From: Phenylobacterium deserti
Lineage (GTDB): Bacteria; Pseudomonadota; Alphaproteobacteria; Caulobacterales; Caulobacteraceae
Assembly: GCA_945883235.1 (NCBI GenBank)
Contig: CAMCXF010000005.1
Coordinates: 1 to 64,000, forward strand
Length of the DNA stretch: 64,000 bases
Reading direction: 5' to 3'
The translations under genes were made by a program, and so were the position numbers. Position 1 is the stretch's first letter; each line of letters begins with the position of its first letter. This document shows positions 29,540-39,466 of the stretch, piece by piece. Below the pieces are notes generated by a model. The model searched no databases. It was not told the DNA's origin and worked only from the letters and a program-made list of their open reading frames with translations.

Positions 29540-30504
29540 GGCCGTGATGTCCCGCCAGGGGTCCAGTCAAAGGCCAGCAAGAGCGTCCGTTGCGCCGGCG
29601 AGAAATTGTCGTCCGAGATGAGATAGAACCGCACCGAACCGTCGGCGCGAGGCAGGGCTGAGATGCCCTCGAAATTGTCCACGGTCGCGGGCCGGGTGAT
29701 CGTGTGCAGGTCCAGCGTCTTTCCTGCCCGGTCGGTGATCAGGATGCGGATCGTGGCACCGGACGTCACGCTGAAGTCGCGCAGCAGGAATGCCCAGCGA
29801 CCGCCGGGCAGGGCGCGCGCGGCCACCAGCTTGCCCATGCTGGCGTCGCCGGGCTGGATCCCCGGCCTGCAACCCGCGGACAGCCGACAGGTCCAGGTCT
29901 CCCGTGTATCCTCGCGTCCGACGAGGTAGGCACCCGAACCGGTCGCCAGGTCCAGCGCCAGCGCCTCCATGCCGTCGTTGTCGGGGAAAGCCGAGTTGGG
30001 CGAAGAGACGGCGCGTGGCGGCCCACCCCTGGCCGGGTACAGCCAGATCCGGTGCTGGCGCTCGAAGCTGACCATCATGTCGCCGTTCGGCAGGATCGCC
30101 AGGCCCTCCGCGTCCGAGGTGGTCTTGTCGCCGCCCAGCGGCTTACCGCCCGGGTCGGTGAGCGGCGCCAGCGTCATCTGGCTGACGCCGGTCAGGCGGC
30201 CCTCTGCCCCCAGTACAATCCGGCCCTTCACAAGGTCGCCGTCGTCACTGATGGCCACGATCCTGCCATCGGCCATGACCTCCAGATCGGAGAGACCATG
30301 AAGGCGCGAGGTATCGGCAGAGGTCATGACGAACCCGCCCGCATAGCGGAACGTGCCAACGCTGGCCGTCGGACCTTCGGAGACGGGTTCGACAACCACG
30401 CCGATCGCCGGACCGGCACCGACCGGAGAGCTGGGCAATCGCGCGCTTTGCGGCGCACACGCCGCGAGGGTCAGCGCCAGGCTGATCCCTGCAAACCGCC
30501 TCAT
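29536..30504 (-). CDS. Esterase-like activity of phytase family protein
   Basis: Signal peptide/lipobox; [95 protein letters not shown]. Confidence 0.88.
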   Translation of the reverse strand: MRRFAGISLALTLAACAPQSARLPSSPVGAGPAIGVVVEPVSEGPTASVGTFRYAGGFVMTSADTSRLHGLSDLEVMADGRIVAISDDGDLVKGRIVLGAEGRLTGVSQMTLAPLTDPGGKPLGGDKTTSDAEGLAILPNGDMMVSFERQHRIWLYPARGGPPRAVSSPNSAFPDNDGMEALALDLATGSGAYLVGREDTRETWTCRLSAGCRPGIQPGDASMGKLVAARALPGGRWAFLLRDFSVTSGATIRILITDRAGKTLDLHTITRPATVDNFEGISALPRADGSVRFYLISDDNFSPAQRTLLLAFDWTPGGTSRP

Positions 30505-32450
30505 GCCGTGGCCCTACGGACTTCCTTGAAGGTCGAGGTCCGACGCGACGAGCCTTGCGGCCCCTGGGTGTTGGGCGGCGGCGCCAGCAGGTTGGCGTTC
30601 TTGCGGGTCACGCGGCGCACGTCCTCGTCAAACAGATCGGCAAGCTGCTCCACCATGGCGCCGGCCAGTTGCTCAACGTCGACGATGGTGACGGCGTTCT
30701 TGTAATAGCGGGTCACGTCGTGGCCGATGCCGATGGCGATCAGCTGCACCGGGCTCTTGGTCTCGATTTCAGTGATCACCTCGCGCAGGTGGCGCTCCAG
30801 ATAGTGGCCGGAGTTCACCGACAGGGTGCTGTCGTCGACCGGGGCACCATCGGAAATGACCAACAAAATACGCCGCGCCTCGGTGCGGCCCATCAGGCGC
30901 TGGTGAGCCCACATCAGGCCTTCGCCGTCGATGTTCTCCTTGAGCAACCCCTCGCGCATCATCAGGCCAAGGTTTCGCCGTGCGCGCCGCCAGGGGGCAT
31001 CGGCGGCCTTGTAGATAATGTGGCGCAGGTCGTTCAGGCGGCCGGGCTGGGCGGGCTTTCCGGCCTTCAGCCAGTCCTCGCGCGATGAGCCGCCCTTCCA
31101 CGCCCGGGTGGTGAAGCCCAGGATCTCGGTCTTGACGCTGCAGCGTTCCAGGGTGCGGGCCAGAATATCGGCGCAGACGGCGGCGACCATGATCGGACGC
31201 CCGCGCATGGACCCGGAATTGTCGATCAGGATGGTGACCACCGTGTCGCGGAAATCGGTGTCTTCCTCTTCCTTGAAGGCCAGCGATGCCGTGGGATCGA
31301 CGATCACCCGCGTCAGGCGCGCCACGTCCAGAAGGCCTTCTTCGAGGTCAAACGTCCAGGAACGGTTCTGTTGTGCCAGCAGCTTTCGTTGCAGCCGGTT
31401 TGCGAGACGGGAGACCACGTTGGACACGGACGCCAGCTGCTGGTCGAGATAGGCGCGCAGGCGGGTCAGTTCCTCGGGGTCGCAGAGCTCTTCGGCCGAC
31501 ACCACCTCGTCGTGGGCGGTGGTGAAGACCTTGTAGGTGATCGTTCGGTTGTCGCCGGAGGGATCAGGACGCGCCGGCTGGTCGCCCTCGCCCATTTCCG
31601 GTGCCTCTTCGCTGTCGTCGGCGTCCGGATCGGCCTCCGACTCCATCATCTGGCTGTCAGCGTCGTCGGCCTCGCGCTGGCTGGCCTCGTCGTCGTCCAT
31701 GGACGACTGCTGCGGCGACTGGCTTTCGCCGTCACCGTCATCCTGATCCTCGGAGGCTTCGGGCTCGCCCTCCTCGCCGTCCTCGCTGTCGTCGGCCTGG
31801 TCGGGCATGTCCGACAGGTCGTCGCCCATCTCCATGTCGCGAATGATGGTGCGCGCGATGCGGGCGAAGGCCTTCTGGTCCTCGAGGGCACCGGTCAATC
31901 GATCAAGGTCGGCTCCAGCCTTGGCCTCGACGTCGGCACGGAACATATCGACCAGCGCCCGCGCCATCGGCGGCGGCGGCTCGCCGGTGAGGCGCTCGCG
32001 CACCATCAGAGCAATCACCTCGGCGATCGGCGGATTGGCCATGGCCTCGACATCGTTGAACACCCGCCGCGACCAGGCCTGCTCCATGACAGCCGTCAGG
32101 TTCTTGCGAACCCCGCCCATCGCATTGGCACCGATGGCCTCGATGCGCACCTGCTCCAACCCGTCATAGATCGGCTGGCCGGTGCCGGTCTGCGGGCGGG
32201 TCTTGGCGTGGGCGATGGGATCGTGGTGGGCGACGCGGAGCGCCATCTGGTCGGCCAGCCCGCGGATCCGCGCCGCGTCTGCCGGGGTCAGGTCACGCGG
32301 CGGGTGCGGCAACACCGCGCGGTTGCCGGTCAGCAGCGGGCCTTCACCGGAGAAAACGATTTCGAGATCCTCGGACTCAGCGAGCGAGCGCGCGGCGTGC
32401 GCCAGCGCACGCTTGAAGGGTTCCAGGGGGCTTTCCGGATTCTTGGCCAT
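30501..32450 (-). CDS. cobT: Cobaltochelatase subunit CobT
   Basis: Acidic central region, VWA-like [49 protein letters not shown]. Confidence 0.95.
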   Translation of the reverse strand: MAKNPESPLEPFKRALAHAARSLAESEDLEIVFSGEGPLLTGNRAVLPHPPRDLTPADAARIRGLADQMALRVAHHDPIAHAKTRPQTGTGQPIYDGLEQVRIEAIGANAMGGVRKNLTAVMEQAWSRRVFNDVEAMANPPIAEVIALMVRERLTGEPPPPMARALVDMFRADVEAKAGADLDRLTGALEDQKAFARIARTIIRDMEMGDDLSDMPDQADDSEDGEEGEPEASEDQDDGDGESQSPQQSSMDDDEASQREADDADSQMMESEADPDADDSEEAPEMGEGDQPARPDPSGDNRTITYKVFTTAHDEVVSAEELCDPEELTRLRAYLDQQLASVSNVVSRLANRLQRKLLAQQNRSWTFDLEEGLLDVARLTRVIVDPTASLAFKEEEDTDFRDTVVTILIDNSGSMRGRPIMVAAVCADILARTLERCSVKTEILGFTTRAWKGGSSREDWLKAGKPAQPGRLNDLRHIIYKAADAPWRRARRNLGLMMREGLLKENIDGEGLMWAHQRLMGRTEARRILLVISDGAPVDDSTLSVNSGHYLERHLREVITEIETKSPVQLIAIGIGHDVTRYYKNAVTIVDVEQLAGAMVEQLADLFDEDVRRVTRKNANLLAPPPNTQGPQGSSRRTSTFKEVRRATA

Positions 32451-32577
32451 GTCAGGTGATCAATAGATCAGGCGGGGCAGCGGGTGAAACAGGGAAATGC
32501 AGTGCGCGGGAACAGACTTGGTCCGTGCGGGGTTCTCAAGACCAAGGGCGAAGGCCCGGCATCCAAGGAGAACGAAA

Positions 32578-32757
32578 ATGCTGAACTGGGCCCTGATCTT
32601 TGGCGTCATCGCCGTCATCGCCGCCGTGTTCGGCTTTGGCGGTATCGCCGGCGCCGCCGCTGGCGTCGCCAAACTGCTGTTCCTCATCGCCGTCATCGGC
32701 TTCGCGATCTTCGTCGCGCTGGGGGTGTTCGCGGGGAAGAAGCTCTCGGGGGGGTAG
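32578..32757 (+). CDS. DUF1328 (YtjA-like) small membrane protein
   Basis: [49 protein letters not shown]. Confidence 0.93.
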   Translation: MLNWALIFGVIAVIAAVFGFGGIAGAAAGVAKLLFLIAVIGFAIFVALGVFAGKKLSGG

Positions 32758-32761
32758 TTTA

Positions 32762-32820
32762 CCTCCACCCCCCACTTTGCAGCGGGCGGTCCCCCTCGCG
32801 CCGCTTCGCGGGGGAGGTGA
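32762..32820. repeat. Palindromic C/G-rich intergenic repeat at convergent junction
   Basis: CCTCCACCCCCC...GCGGTCCCCCTCGCGCCGCTTCGCGGGGGAGGTGAG; related to the 131-bp repeats. Confidence 0.6.
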
Positions 32821-32822
32821 GC

Positions 32823-34001
32823 CTATTTCCGCGCCAGGTACGCCTTGCTCTCGATCCCCACCACATCGACGAGGTTGCCCATGGCGATGTTGGCGTCGAT
32901 CAGGTGCAGGCCCCAGTCGGCCGCGACCTGGCCGCCCGCGCCCACCACGTCGCCGGCTATGGTGTCCGTGCGTGGGTCCGCAGGATCGGCATTCACATGC
33001 GCTTCCAGATAGTTGAAGCCGTTTTTCGAAACGCATTGGCCGGTCAGCAGGCCAGGGACCGACACGAAGGGGGTCATGGGGTTAGCTGTGCCCCTGACCC
33101 AGGCGGGAGTTGCCGCCGCTGAACTGGCGATCTCGGCTGCGGTGTTGGACAGATAGGCCTTGAGTTCCCCCTTGCCGCCGCCCAGTGCCGCCGGATTGGT
33201 GCAGACCGCCTCCATGGCCGGGTTCGCGACGCGCCCGAAGCGGGTGTTGGCCGGTGGCGGCACGGTGTCGCGGAAAGTCGCATAGGCGATCACGCACCCG
33301 GTCTGGTTGGCAGACTTGCAGGTGGGGATGGACTTGAACGTTCCGGTGTCCTTGCCCTTGTCGACACCCAGGCTGGTGCCCATCAGGATGGCGGAGATCA
33401 GTTGCTTCTGGATCGGCTTGCCGTCGATCTCGGCGGCGATCAGGCGGGCCAGCACGCCCGAGCCCTGTGAATGGCCCACCAGCACGACGCCGCGGCCCTT
33501 GTTCTCATGGGTCAGGTAATGGTTCCAGGCGTCCAGCACATCATTGTAGCCCACCTGGCGCACGGCGGGGTCAGCGGACCCGGCAATCGGCGTCCCCGCG
33601 CTGGCAGCGCGCAGGGCGGTCAGCGTGAACTGGCGATAGAGCGGCGCATAGATGCGGCATTTGGCCCCCAACCGCGCCAGCTGGGCGCGGACCACGTTCA
33701 GTTCCTCCGGCCCGGCGGTCATGTCCGAGACCACACCCGTGTCGTTGGAGACCGTCGGGTAGACGTAGAAGCAATCCACCGGGGCCTTGGGCTCGGCCTT
33801 GAAGGCCTCTACCGACATCGCCCCATTGGCCTTGATGACCGTGGTGGTCATGTCGACGGCGCAGGCGTCGCCGGCCTTGCCGGGCCAGCAGACCCAGGTC
33901 TCAGGCTTTGCATAGTCGTTGCGAACGCTGGCCGGCTGGGCCTGGGCCAGGGTCGACAGGAGCCCGATGGCGCATCCCAGCGCGAGTGATTTACCGATCA
34001 T
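32823..34001 (-). CDS. DUF3089 domain-containing protein (alpha/beta hydrolase-like, exported)
   Basis: VDCFYVYPTVSNDTGVVSDMTAGPEELNVVRAQLARLGAKCRIYAPLYRQFTL, GRGVVLVGHSQGSGVLARLI. Confidence 0.92.
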   Translation of the reverse strand: MIGKSLALGCAIGLLSTLAQAQPASVRNDYAKPETWVCWPGKAGDACAVDMTTTVIKANGAMSVEAFKAEPKAPVDCFYVYPTVSNDTGVVSDMTAGPEELNVVRAQLARLGAKCRIYAPLYRQFTLTALRAASAGTPIAGSADPAVRQVGYNDVLDAWNHYLTHENKGRGVVLVGHSQGSGVLARLIAAEIDGKPIQKQLISAILMGTSLGVDKGKDTGTFKSIPTCKSANQTGCVIAYATFRDTVPPPANTRFGRVANPAMEAVCTNPAALGGGKGELKAYLSNTAAEIASSAAATPAWVRGTANPMTPFVSVPGLLTGQCVSKNGFNYLEAHVNADPADPRTDTIAGDVVGAGGQVAADWGLHLIDANIAMGNLVDVVGIESKAYLARK

Positions 34002-34148
34002 GACGTTCGTCCCCAATGGCTCGCTTTTTTCGAATTCTGCGTACGATCATCGCGCGGCCTGCGGCAAACGTCCAGTGACGCCACCCAAGTCAATGACGGC
34101 AACGATTCCGCCCGCTAAGGTCCGTGGAAAGAGTCGAGGAGAACGCGA

Positions 34149-36623
34149 ATGGCGACCGACAAGCAGGCAGGCTGGCCGGCCCGGATCTGGGCGGCGGTCG
34201 GGGGTGGGCTGATTGCTCTCGTCGGGTTGGCGCTGTTGGGCGGTGGCGGCTGGCTGATTTTCCTGAACGGCTCGCCCTATTACCTTCTGGCGGGAGCGGG
34301 CGTGATCGCCTCCGGGGTGCTGTTGATCAGGCGCCATCCCGCCGCAGGTTTTGTGTATGCCGCCGTCCTGGCCGCGACCCTGGCCTGGGCGATCTGGGAA
34401 TCCGGCCTCGTCTACTGGTCGCTGGTCCCGCGGCTGGTGGCCCCCGCAGTGCTGGGCGTCTTCCTGCTGCTGGTGCTGCCCGCGACCCGAAAGACCGCCT
34501 TGCGTGGGCAGGCCGCTGCGGCCACGGCACTGGCGTCGGTGGCGTGCTTCGCGGTCCTGGGTCTGACCATTCCGGACACGTTCACGCAGGGACAGGCCGT
34601 CATCCCGGCGCAGGTCAGCGATGGCGCGCCGCCGGCCCAGACCGGCTCTGACTGGCGCTACTACGGCCGTGACCCCGGCGGATCGCGCTACGCCCCCGTC
34701 GACCAGATCAACCGCGAAAATGTCGATGAGCTGAAAGTCGCCTGGACCTTCCGCACCGGCGAGAAGGAAAACCGCGGCTCTGAAGACCAGAACACGCCGA
34801 TGCAGGTCGGCGACAAGGTATTTCTCTGTACGCCGACCAATGTGGTGATCGCGCTGAACGCCGATACCGGCAAGGAAATCTGGCGCCACGATCCCAAGGT
34901 CAAACCCTTCTTCTGGAATCGGTGTCGCGGCGTGGCTTACTGGGACGGAACCCAGCCCAAGGTGGCGCTCTCCAGCTTGCCGACGACGCCTGAGAAGGCT
35001 GCAGACGCTGCAGCCAAACCCGTCGTGAAAGTCGTGGCGAAGCCAGCGCCGACACCCAAGCCAGCCGTCGCGATGCCGACCGCAGCGCCCGCACCTGCCG
35101 CGCCGCTTTGCAAACGCCGGATCATCACCTCCACGATCAACGCCGAACTCCTGGCGCTGGATGCCGAAACCGGCGCGCCGTGCCCGGGCTTCGGCGTCGA
35201 TGGCAAGGTCAACCTGACCACCGGCATCGGGCCGATCAAGAAGGGGTTCTACTTCCAGACCTCGATGCCCACGGTGATTGGTAATCGCGTCATCATCGGC
35301 GGCTGGGTGGCCGATAATCAGGAGATCGCCGAACCCGCCGGCGTGGTCCGCGCCTTTGATGTGGTCACCGGCGAACTGGTCTGGGCCTGGGATCTCGGCA
35401 ATCCGGCGATTACCAAACTGCCGCCGGAGGGGCAGACCTACACGCGCGGCACCCCCAATGTCTGGTCGACGCCGGCCTTTGATCCGGACCTGGGGCTGGT
35501 CTACCTGCCCACTGGCAACTCGACGCCCGACTACTGGGGTTCGCACCGGTCCCTGCTCAGCGAGTTCTATTCTTCATCCGTGGTCGCGCTGGATATTGCG
35601 ACCGGCAAGGAACGTTGGGTGTTCCAGACTGTGCACCACGACGTCTGGGACTATGATGTGCCTTCCCAGCCGATGCTGATCGACTTCCCCGTGGCAGGGG
35701 GAACGGCCCCGGCGCTGGTGCAGTTTACCAAGCGCGGCCAGGTGTTTGTGCTGGACCGCCGCACCGGCAAGCCGCTGACCAAGGTGGTGGAGGTCTCCAC
35801 CCCGCGCGGTGCCCAGAAAGGAGAGTGGCTGTCGCCGACCCAGCCCTATTCGGTGGAAATGCCGACGGTGGGCGTCGAGCGTCTGACGGAAAAGATGATG
35901 TGGGGCGCCACGCCGCTGGACCAGCTCTATTGCCGGATCAGCTTCAAACAGCTGCGCTATGGCGGCGACTTTACCCCGCCGGGCGGCAAGCAGGCGTCGC
36001 TGCAGTATCCTGGCAACGCAGGGGGCATGAACTGGGGGTCTGGTGCCTTCGACGCCCGTCGCGGTCTGTTGTTGGTGACAGACATCAGGATTCCACAGGC
36101 TGTGAGGCTGATACCGACCAAGGAGCCAGGGCTGCAGATCAAGCTGGCCAAGGACCGTCCACCGCCCAGCATGAAGGCCGTGGCCTACAAGAGCGAGAAC
36201 AAATGGATGGTCAGCCCGCTGTTCACGCCCTGCCTCCAGCCGCCGCACGGGATGATGACGGCCATCGACGTCAAAACCCGTCAGATCGTGTGGCAAGTCC
36301 CGGTGGGCACAGCAGAAGCCGAAGGGCCGCTGGGCCTGGAGTCGAAAATTCCGCTTCCGGTCGGGACTATCGGCCTGGGCGGGGTTATCACCACGGCAGG
36401 CGGTGTCACCTTCCATGCCGCCACCATCGACCCCTACCTGCGCGCCTATGATAACGCGACTGGCAAGGTGCTGTGGAAGGGCAAACTGCCCGTCGGCGTG
36501 GGCGGCACCCCGTCGACCTATGTTTCGCCTACAACCGGCAAGCAGTATGTGGTGGTCTCGGCCGGCGGCGCGCGGATGAGCCGGCTCAAGGGCGACTATG
36601 TGGTGGCCTACGCGTTGCCGTAG
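34149..36623 (+). CDS. Membrane-bound PQQ-dependent dehydrogenase, glucose/quinate/shikimate family
   Basis: N-terminal TM helices; DWRYYGRDPGGSRYAPVDQINRENVDELKVAWTFRTG, NWGSGAFDARRGLLLVTDIRIPQAVRLIP, GGTPSTYVSPTTGKQYVVVSAGG. Confidence 0.93.
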   Translation: MATDKQAGWPARIWAAVGGGLIALVGLALLGGGGWLIFLNGSPYYLLAGAGVIASGVLLIRRHPAAGFVYAAVLAATLAWAIWESGLVYWSLVPRLVAPAVLGVFLLLVLPATRKTALRGQAAAATALASVACFAVLGLTIPDTFTQGQAVIPAQVSDGAPPAQTGSDWRYYGRDPGGSRYAPVDQINRENVDELKVAWTFRTGEKENRGSEDQNTPMQVGDKVFLCTPTNVVIALNADTGKEIWRHDPKVKPFFWNRCRGVAYWDGTQPKVALSSLPTTPEKAADAAAKPVVKVVAKPAPTPKPAVAMPTAAPAPAAPLCKRRIITSTINAELLALDAETGAPCPGFGVDGKVNLTTGIGPIKKGFYFQTSMPTVIGNRVIIGGWVADNQEIAEPAGVVRAFDVVTGELVWAWDLGNPAITKLPPEGQTYTRGTPNVWSTPAFDPDLGLVYLPTGNSTPDYWGSHRSLLSEFYSSSVVALDIATGKERWVFQTVHHDVWDYDVPSQPMLIDFPVAGGTAPALVQFTKRGQVFVLDRRTGKPLTKVVEVSTPRGAQKGEWLSPTQPYSVEMPTVGVERLTEKMMWGATPLDQLYCRISFKQLRYGGDFTPPGGKQASLQYPGNAGGMNWGSGAFDARRGLLLVTDIRIPQAVRLIPTKEPGLQIKLAKDRPPPSMKAVAYKSENKWMVSPLFTPCLQPPHGMMTAIDVKTRQIVWQVPVGTAEAEGPLGLESKIPLPVGTIGLGGVITTAGGVTFHAATIDPYLRAYDNATGKVLWKGKLPVGVGGTPSTYVSPTTGKQYVVVSAGGARMSRLKGDYVVAYALP

Positions 36624-36629
36624 GAAGCG

Positions 36630-38501
36630 CTACTTCCCGTCCACGGAAAACGCCAGCAGCAGGTTGTTGGCACCTGCGCTGCCGTTGTAGCCGGAGTGCA
36701 CATAGAGCCGCCCGCCGGCCACCACCGGCCCGCCCATGTCGAGGTAGCCGCCGGGCGCTTGTTTGACCCCGTTGACGGTGTCGCGGGGCGTGGTGGTGTC
36801 AAAGGTCCAGATCGGCTTGCCGTCCGCCGTGGCATAGGCCCGCAGGCGTCCGTCGAGTACGCCCACAAAGATCGCGCCGGGGATCACGGTCGCGGCCTGG
36901 GAAATCCCGGGCCGACAGCGGCCAGACGGCACGTTGCAGGGCAGATCCTTTGGCGTATCAACCCTCCAGACCTCGCGGCCCGTCGCGGTGTCCAGCGCCA
37001 CCAGGCCGGGACGCCCCGCCGTGGGACTGTCCACCAGCGGCGCATAGACCCGCCGGCCATCGGTGGCCGTCGACCATTCCACCCCGCCCGATGTCCCACC
37101 GGAGCCCAGCTTCGGCGTTTCCCAGACCATCCGGCCGGTGTCGGGGTCCATGGCATAGACGATGGACGACTTGTTGCCGGTGATCACCAGCTCACGCCCG
37201 TTCGCCAGCCGCACCAGATTGGGTGAGGACCCGAAATCATAGTCCGGGCCGCGCTCGCCCAACGGTCCGTTGATCGTCCCGGACATGAAGTTGTCGTTGG
37301 CCAGCACCTGCGTGGTCCAGCGGATCTTGCCGGTCTTCAGGTCCATGGCCAGGACAGCGTCGGATGTCGGGTGATCCACCTCGGTATAGCTGTCGCCGGT
37401 GGCCACATAGAGCTGGCCGCGTTTGGCGTCGATGGTTGGCGCCGACCAGATCGCCCCCCCGGCCGGTCCGTACATCTGGGTCCCTGCCGGGTTCAGCCGG
37501 GTCGGGCGGGGTTTCTCGTTGAGGATGGCCTGTTTCCAGATTGGCCTGCCGGTCCGGGCATCCAGCGCAACCACCGTCCCGATGAAGGTGCAGCAGTTGT
37601 AGGTCGCGACATTGCCCTGGCTCTCCTCCGACGCCGACAGAGGCACATAGAGCACGTTGTTGTACAGGGCCGGTGACCCGGTGATGCGTCCGACCCGGTG
37701 ATCGTCGACCTGCGTGGTCCACAGCACCTTGCCCGAGGCGGCGTCCAGAGCTCGCATGAACATGCGGTCGTCGCCGACGTAGAGCGCATAGCCGCTCGCG
37801 GCGTCGGGATGCTTGCCAATGCTCATCGACGCACGTGCACCACCCCGGAAATCATAGCGCCAGTGAACGCAGCCCGTCGCGGCATCCAGCGAATAGAGCT
37901 TGCCCGCCAGACTGGCCACGAACAGTCGGTCGCCAAACACCAGCGGCTGGGTGTTTTTCGTGCCGGGGTATGAGAACGCCCATTTCACCATCAGGCGCGG
38001 GATGTCGGCGGCGTTGAGGCCCGGGTTCGGCTGAAATCGGCTGTTGGCCAGGTCGCGACCCCAGCCGTTCCATCGCGGTCCTGCAGGTTGCAAAGGCCCG
38101 TGCACACGGCAGACGTTGGGGTCGGGCCCCTGAGCCGTCTGTGGCGTCGGCGACTTGCCGGTCAGGAACCGGACTACGCCATAGATTTCCGCCGGGGTCA
38201 TGGCGTCGCCCACGGGTTTCATCGCGCCGACAGTCAGGGCGTCATAGACCTCCTCCGGCGAGCGGGCATTCAGCTGTTGCCGGTTGGGCGCGCGGTCGAC
38301 GGCGGGCTCGTGGCATGTGGCGCACTTATCGCGAAAGATCGGCTCGCCGCTGATCGGATAGAGGCCAGCGGAATTCTCCGGCGGCGTCACATAACCAGGC
38401 AAGGGCACCACGACCGGTCGGGTCTGCGCCAAGGCCCCACCCGCCGCGAGCGTGATCGCCATCCCTGCCAGCGCAGCGGCGCCCCATCGTGCGAGCAGCA
38501 T
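36630..38501 (-). CDS. PQQ-binding beta-propeller protein with N-terminal cytochrome c domain (polyvinyl-alcohol-dehydrogenase-like)
   Basis: CATCHEP heme motif near N-terminus, followed by PQQ-type propeller (VHWRYDFRGGARASMSIGKHP...ALDAASGKVLWTTQVDDHRVGRITGSPALYNNVLYVP...). Confidence 0.85.
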   Translation of the reverse strand: MLLARWGAAALAGMAITLAAGGALAQTRPVVVPLPGYVTPPENSAGLYPISGEPIFRDKCATCHEPAVDRAPNRQQLNARSPEEVYDALTVGAMKPVGDAMTPAEIYGVVRFLTGKSPTPQTAQGPDPNVCRVHGPLQPAGPRWNGWGRDLANSRFQPNPGLNAADIPRLMVKWAFSYPGTKNTQPLVFGDRLFVASLAGKLYSLDAATGCVHWRYDFRGGARASMSIGKHPDAASGYALYVGDDRMFMRALDAASGKVLWTTQVDDHRVGRITGSPALYNNVLYVPLSASEESQGNVATYNCCTFIGTVVALDARTGRPIWKQAILNEKPRPTRLNPAGTQMYGPAGGAIWSAPTIDAKRGQLYVATGDSYTEVDHPTSDAVLAMDLKTGKIRWTTQVLANDNFMSGTINGPLGERGPDYDFGSSPNLVRLANGRELVITGNKSSIVYAMDPDTGRMVWETPKLGSGGTSGGVEWSTATDGRRVYAPLVDSPTAGRPGLVALDTATGREVWRVDTPKDLPCNVPSGRCRPGISQAATVIPGAIFVGVLDGRLRAYATADGKPIWTFDTTTPRDTVNGVKQAPGGYLDMGGPVVAGGRLYVHSGYNGSAGANNLLLAFSVDGK

Positions 38502-38674
38502 GGATCATTCCCCCCGAAGTCGTTGGTTCTAGGCGTATCGCAGTTTTGACGCGCATGCAGGTTCTGATGTCCTTGCGGAACAGTCCATTCCGGGAATCCG
38601 GCGTGCAGAGATATTGTCTTTGCCATAGGCTCAGAGTGGCAATCGCGACGTCCAACGGCGCTCCGGGGAAAACG

Positions 38675-39457
38675 ATGGCGGCACGCGTAAGGTTTGGTCT
38701 GTTTTGTATCATCGTTCTGGCGCTGCCCGCCGGCCTGATGGCCCTCGATGACCCCCGGATCGGCGATCTCGGCAAGCTGGTGATGATCCTCAGCCCGGCC
38801 GTGGCCGGACTGGCGCTCAACTGGGGTCTCGGCAAACGCGACGGTCCGATCCGGTGGCGCAGCGTGGGGCTGGCGGCGCTGGTGACGCTCACGATCGCCG
38901 GGCTGGCGCTGGCGGCCGCGCTGGTGACCGGGGCGGCGAGCTTCAGTGGCCAGCCCCGCGCGGTTCCAGACGCGGCGACCCTGGTCGCGGGCACTTTGCT
39001 CACCAGCGTGCTGGAGGAACTGGGCTGGGCCGGCGGAGGTCTGGCGCTGGCGCTGAAGGCCTTCGGACGCCGAGCCGGCGTGCTGATCCTAGGCCTGGTC
39101 TGGGCCGCCTGGCACCTGATCCCGACGTTCCTGAAGATCGGCCTGTTCCCGGAGCTTGAGGCCGCCCCGCCGCTCATGCTGGTCGTCTTCGTGATCGCCT
39201 GCGTAATCTACCGCGAACTCCTGACACGCTTCGTCGAGCGCAGCGGTACCTGGCTTGGCGCGGCCGCCGGCCACGCAGCGCCCAATGTGCTGCTAACCGG
39301 CTTCATGGCTCTGTCCGGTCTTGTGGTGCTGGAACGTCCCGAAGCCTGGCCGTTGTTCCCGGCCCCCGGTGGTGTCGTTTTCGCCGCGCTGGCACTGGCA
39401 GCGGTGTGGGTGCTGCGATCAAAGATTGGGGCTTCGCGACCTGCGTCCGTCGGGTAA
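38675..39457 (+). CDS. CPBP family intramembrane protease-like protein
   Basis: EELGWAGGGLALALK, WAAWHLIPTFLK motifs in a multi-TM protein. Confidence 0.8.
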   Translation: MAARVRFGLFCIIVLALPAGLMALDDPRIGDLGKLVMILSPAVAGLALNWGLGKRDGPIRWRSVGLAALVTLTIAGLALAAALVTGAASFSGQPRAVPDAATLVAGTLLTSVLEELGWAGGGLALALKAFGRRAGVLILGLVWAAWHLIPTFLKIGLFPELEAAPPLMLVVFVIACVIYRELLTRFVERSGTWLGAAAGHAAPNVLLTGFMALSGLVVLERPEAWPLFPAPGGVVFAALALAAVWVLRSKIGASRPASVG

Positions 39458-39466
39458 CTATGGCAG

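Noticed and set aside
31540-31850. Acidic Asp/Glu-rich low-complexity coding region
   Set aside because: Normal feature of CobT proteins, not a novel insertion.
34047-35546. 499-aa minus-strand ORF
   Set aside because: Antisense to the PQQ dehydrogenase; Arg/Gly-rich shadow translation.
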